Positions 37,007 to 37,967 of a stretch of 37,967 nt of DNA are shown piece after piece; the first letter of the stretch is position 1, and every line of letters begins with the position of its first letter. The translations under genes and the position numbers were made by a program. Source of the stretch: Acidobacteriota bacterium (GTDB lineage: Bacteria; Acidobacteriota; Polarisedimenticolia; SMYD01); contig SMYD01000055.1 of assembly GCA_004356015.1 (NCBI GenBank), positions 1-37,967 on the forward strand, read 5' to 3'. The notes under the pieces were generated by a model. It worked only from the letters and a program-made list of their open reading frames with translations. It did no database searches and was not told the DNA's origin.

Positions 37007-37700
37007 GGTCGACGAGAGTGTTTTCCAGGTTCACTCGGGACGCTTCCTGGAACTCACGAGTTGAATCCCTGGCGACATACACCGGCTTCCCATAGGTGAA
37101 AACGCCCCGTGAAAAGGGGTAAGGCAGCAGGAACCGATCCCATGAGGAAAATCTTCTGGCCGGGTGGGCCGAAAATGCCACCGGCACAATGGGGACACCG
37201 CAAAGACGCGCCGCCTGGATGACACCCGGCTGAGCCTGCCAGCGGGGTCCGCGGGGGCCATCCGGCGTGAAGGCGATATCCCAGCCGGAGCGCAGCCGGG
37301 ACACCAGGGCCTTCAGGGCCGCCCTGCCACCCCGTGAACTGGAGCCGCGCACCGATTCATATCCCAGCCAGTTCATGGTGCGCGCGATGAGTTCTCCATC
37401 ACCATGATGAGAAATGAGGATGGCCATGCGCTCGCCGGTGTAACAGTACGTCATCATGAGCAACTGGCCGTGCCAGAAGGCGATGATGTAGTTCTGACCC
37501 TGGTCCTGCAGGCGCTGGAGTTCTTCCCGGTGCACGTGGCGGATGCGCATGGTGGCGTGCAGCCCCCGGACCAGCCACGCCGCCAGCCACGGCGCCAGGC
37601 GCCGGGCCCACCCGGGCTGCGGAATCTCGGCTCCAGACGCTGTCTCGGTCATTTGACGGCCATTGGGTGGGACAACTCCGCCGACCTTGACGGTCGCCAT
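36966..37700 (-). CDS. Lysophospholipid acyltransferase-like protein, DUF374 type
   Basis: NYIIAFWHGQLLMMTYCY..MAILISHHGDGELIARTMNWLGYESVRGSSSRGGRAALKALV..WDIAFTPDGPRGPRWQAQPGVIQAARLCGVPIVPVAF. Confidence 0.88.
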   Translation of the reverse strand: MATVKVGGVVPPNGRQMTETASGAEIPQPGWARRLAPWLAAWLVRGLHATMRIRHVHREELQRLQDQGQNYIIAFWHGQLLMMTYCYTGERMAILISHHGDGELIARTMNWLGYESVRGSSSRGGRAALKALVSRLRSGWDIAFTPDGPRGPRWQAQPGVIQAARLCGVPIVPVAFSAHPARRFSSWDRFLLPYPFSRGVFTYGKPVYVARDSTREFQEASRVNLENTLVDLTKEADRLAGRAE

Positions 37701-37715
37701 GGCACATCATACCTT
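37687..37715 (+). promoter_or_regulatory. Candidate promoter for the epimerase gene
   Basis: TTGACG-N17-TACCTT, followed by AGGAGG and the GTG start. Confidence 0.55.
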
Positions 37716-37739
37716 GCTTGCAGAACAGGAGGTTTCCAG

Positions 37740-37967
37740 GTGGCTACCGGCAGAATTGTGATCACGGGCGGTGCGGGCTTCATCGGGTCTCACCTGTGCG
37801 AGCATTATGTCAGCGCCGGCTGGGACGTGATCTGCCTCGACAATCTCAGCACCGGCTCCGCCGACAATATCGCCGGTCTCATGGGCAAACCCGGCTTCCA
37901 CTTCGTGAAGGTGGATGTCACCGAATTCATTCATGTGGCCGGCAAGGTGGACGCCATTCTGCACTTC
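37740..37967 (+). CDS. NAD-dependent epimerase/dehydratase, UDP-glucuronate decarboxylase-like (truncated by window edge)
   Basis: (M)ATGRIVITGGAGFIGSHLCEHYVSAGWDVICLDNLSTGSADNIAGLMGKPGFHFVKVDVTEF; AGGAGG Shine-Dalgarno 7 nt upstream. Missing from the ORF track because of the GTG start and window edge. Confidence 0.85.
   Translation, partial: MATGRIVITGGAGFIGSHLCEHYVSAGWDVICLDNLSTGSADNIAGLMGKPGFHFVKVDVTEFIHVAGKVDAILHF

Overview
The window is a dense, GC-rich bacterial chromosomal segment, almost entirely coding, with no IS elements, prophage, CRISPR or rRNA. From left to right it contains: a type IV pilus block (pilT partial, pilB, PilX/W/V-like minor pilins); aroK; two NSS-family Na+ symporters separated by a MetS-like small subunit; accC-accB; plsC; a secreted orphan; a CPBP protease; an isocitrate/isopropylmalate-type dehydrogenase; a VanZ / small membrane protein / DUF6677-like cassette; an operon reading tRNA-Gln-prs-rplY-pth-hppA-rpsF-rpsR-rplI; a DEAD-box helicase with a tandem repeat tail; a large TPR + FG-GAP + ASPIC lipoprotein divergent from rho; a TPR protein; a DUF4870-like protein; mutS-gltA; an orphan nuoB next to an NDUFAF7/MidA-type methyltransferase; a CapK/PaaK-like ligase; a DUF374-like acyltransferase; and the start of a UDP-glucuronate decarboxylase-like epimerase. 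The points most worth following up are: (1) a sigma-54-like promoter with an upstream GTCCC/GGGAC half-site array before the minor pilins; (2) a group of promoters whose predicted start site falls on or next to the ATG, suggesting leaderless mRNAs; (3) the orphan nuoB with its complex I assembly methyltransferase; (4) hppA, with K+-dependent and probably Na+-type signatures, inside a translation/PRPP operon; (5) a four-base-overlapped three-gene membrane cassette; and (6) an uncharacterised ~450-aa C-terminal region on the ASPIC lipoprotein. All family assignments come from motif reading by eye; no searches were run.
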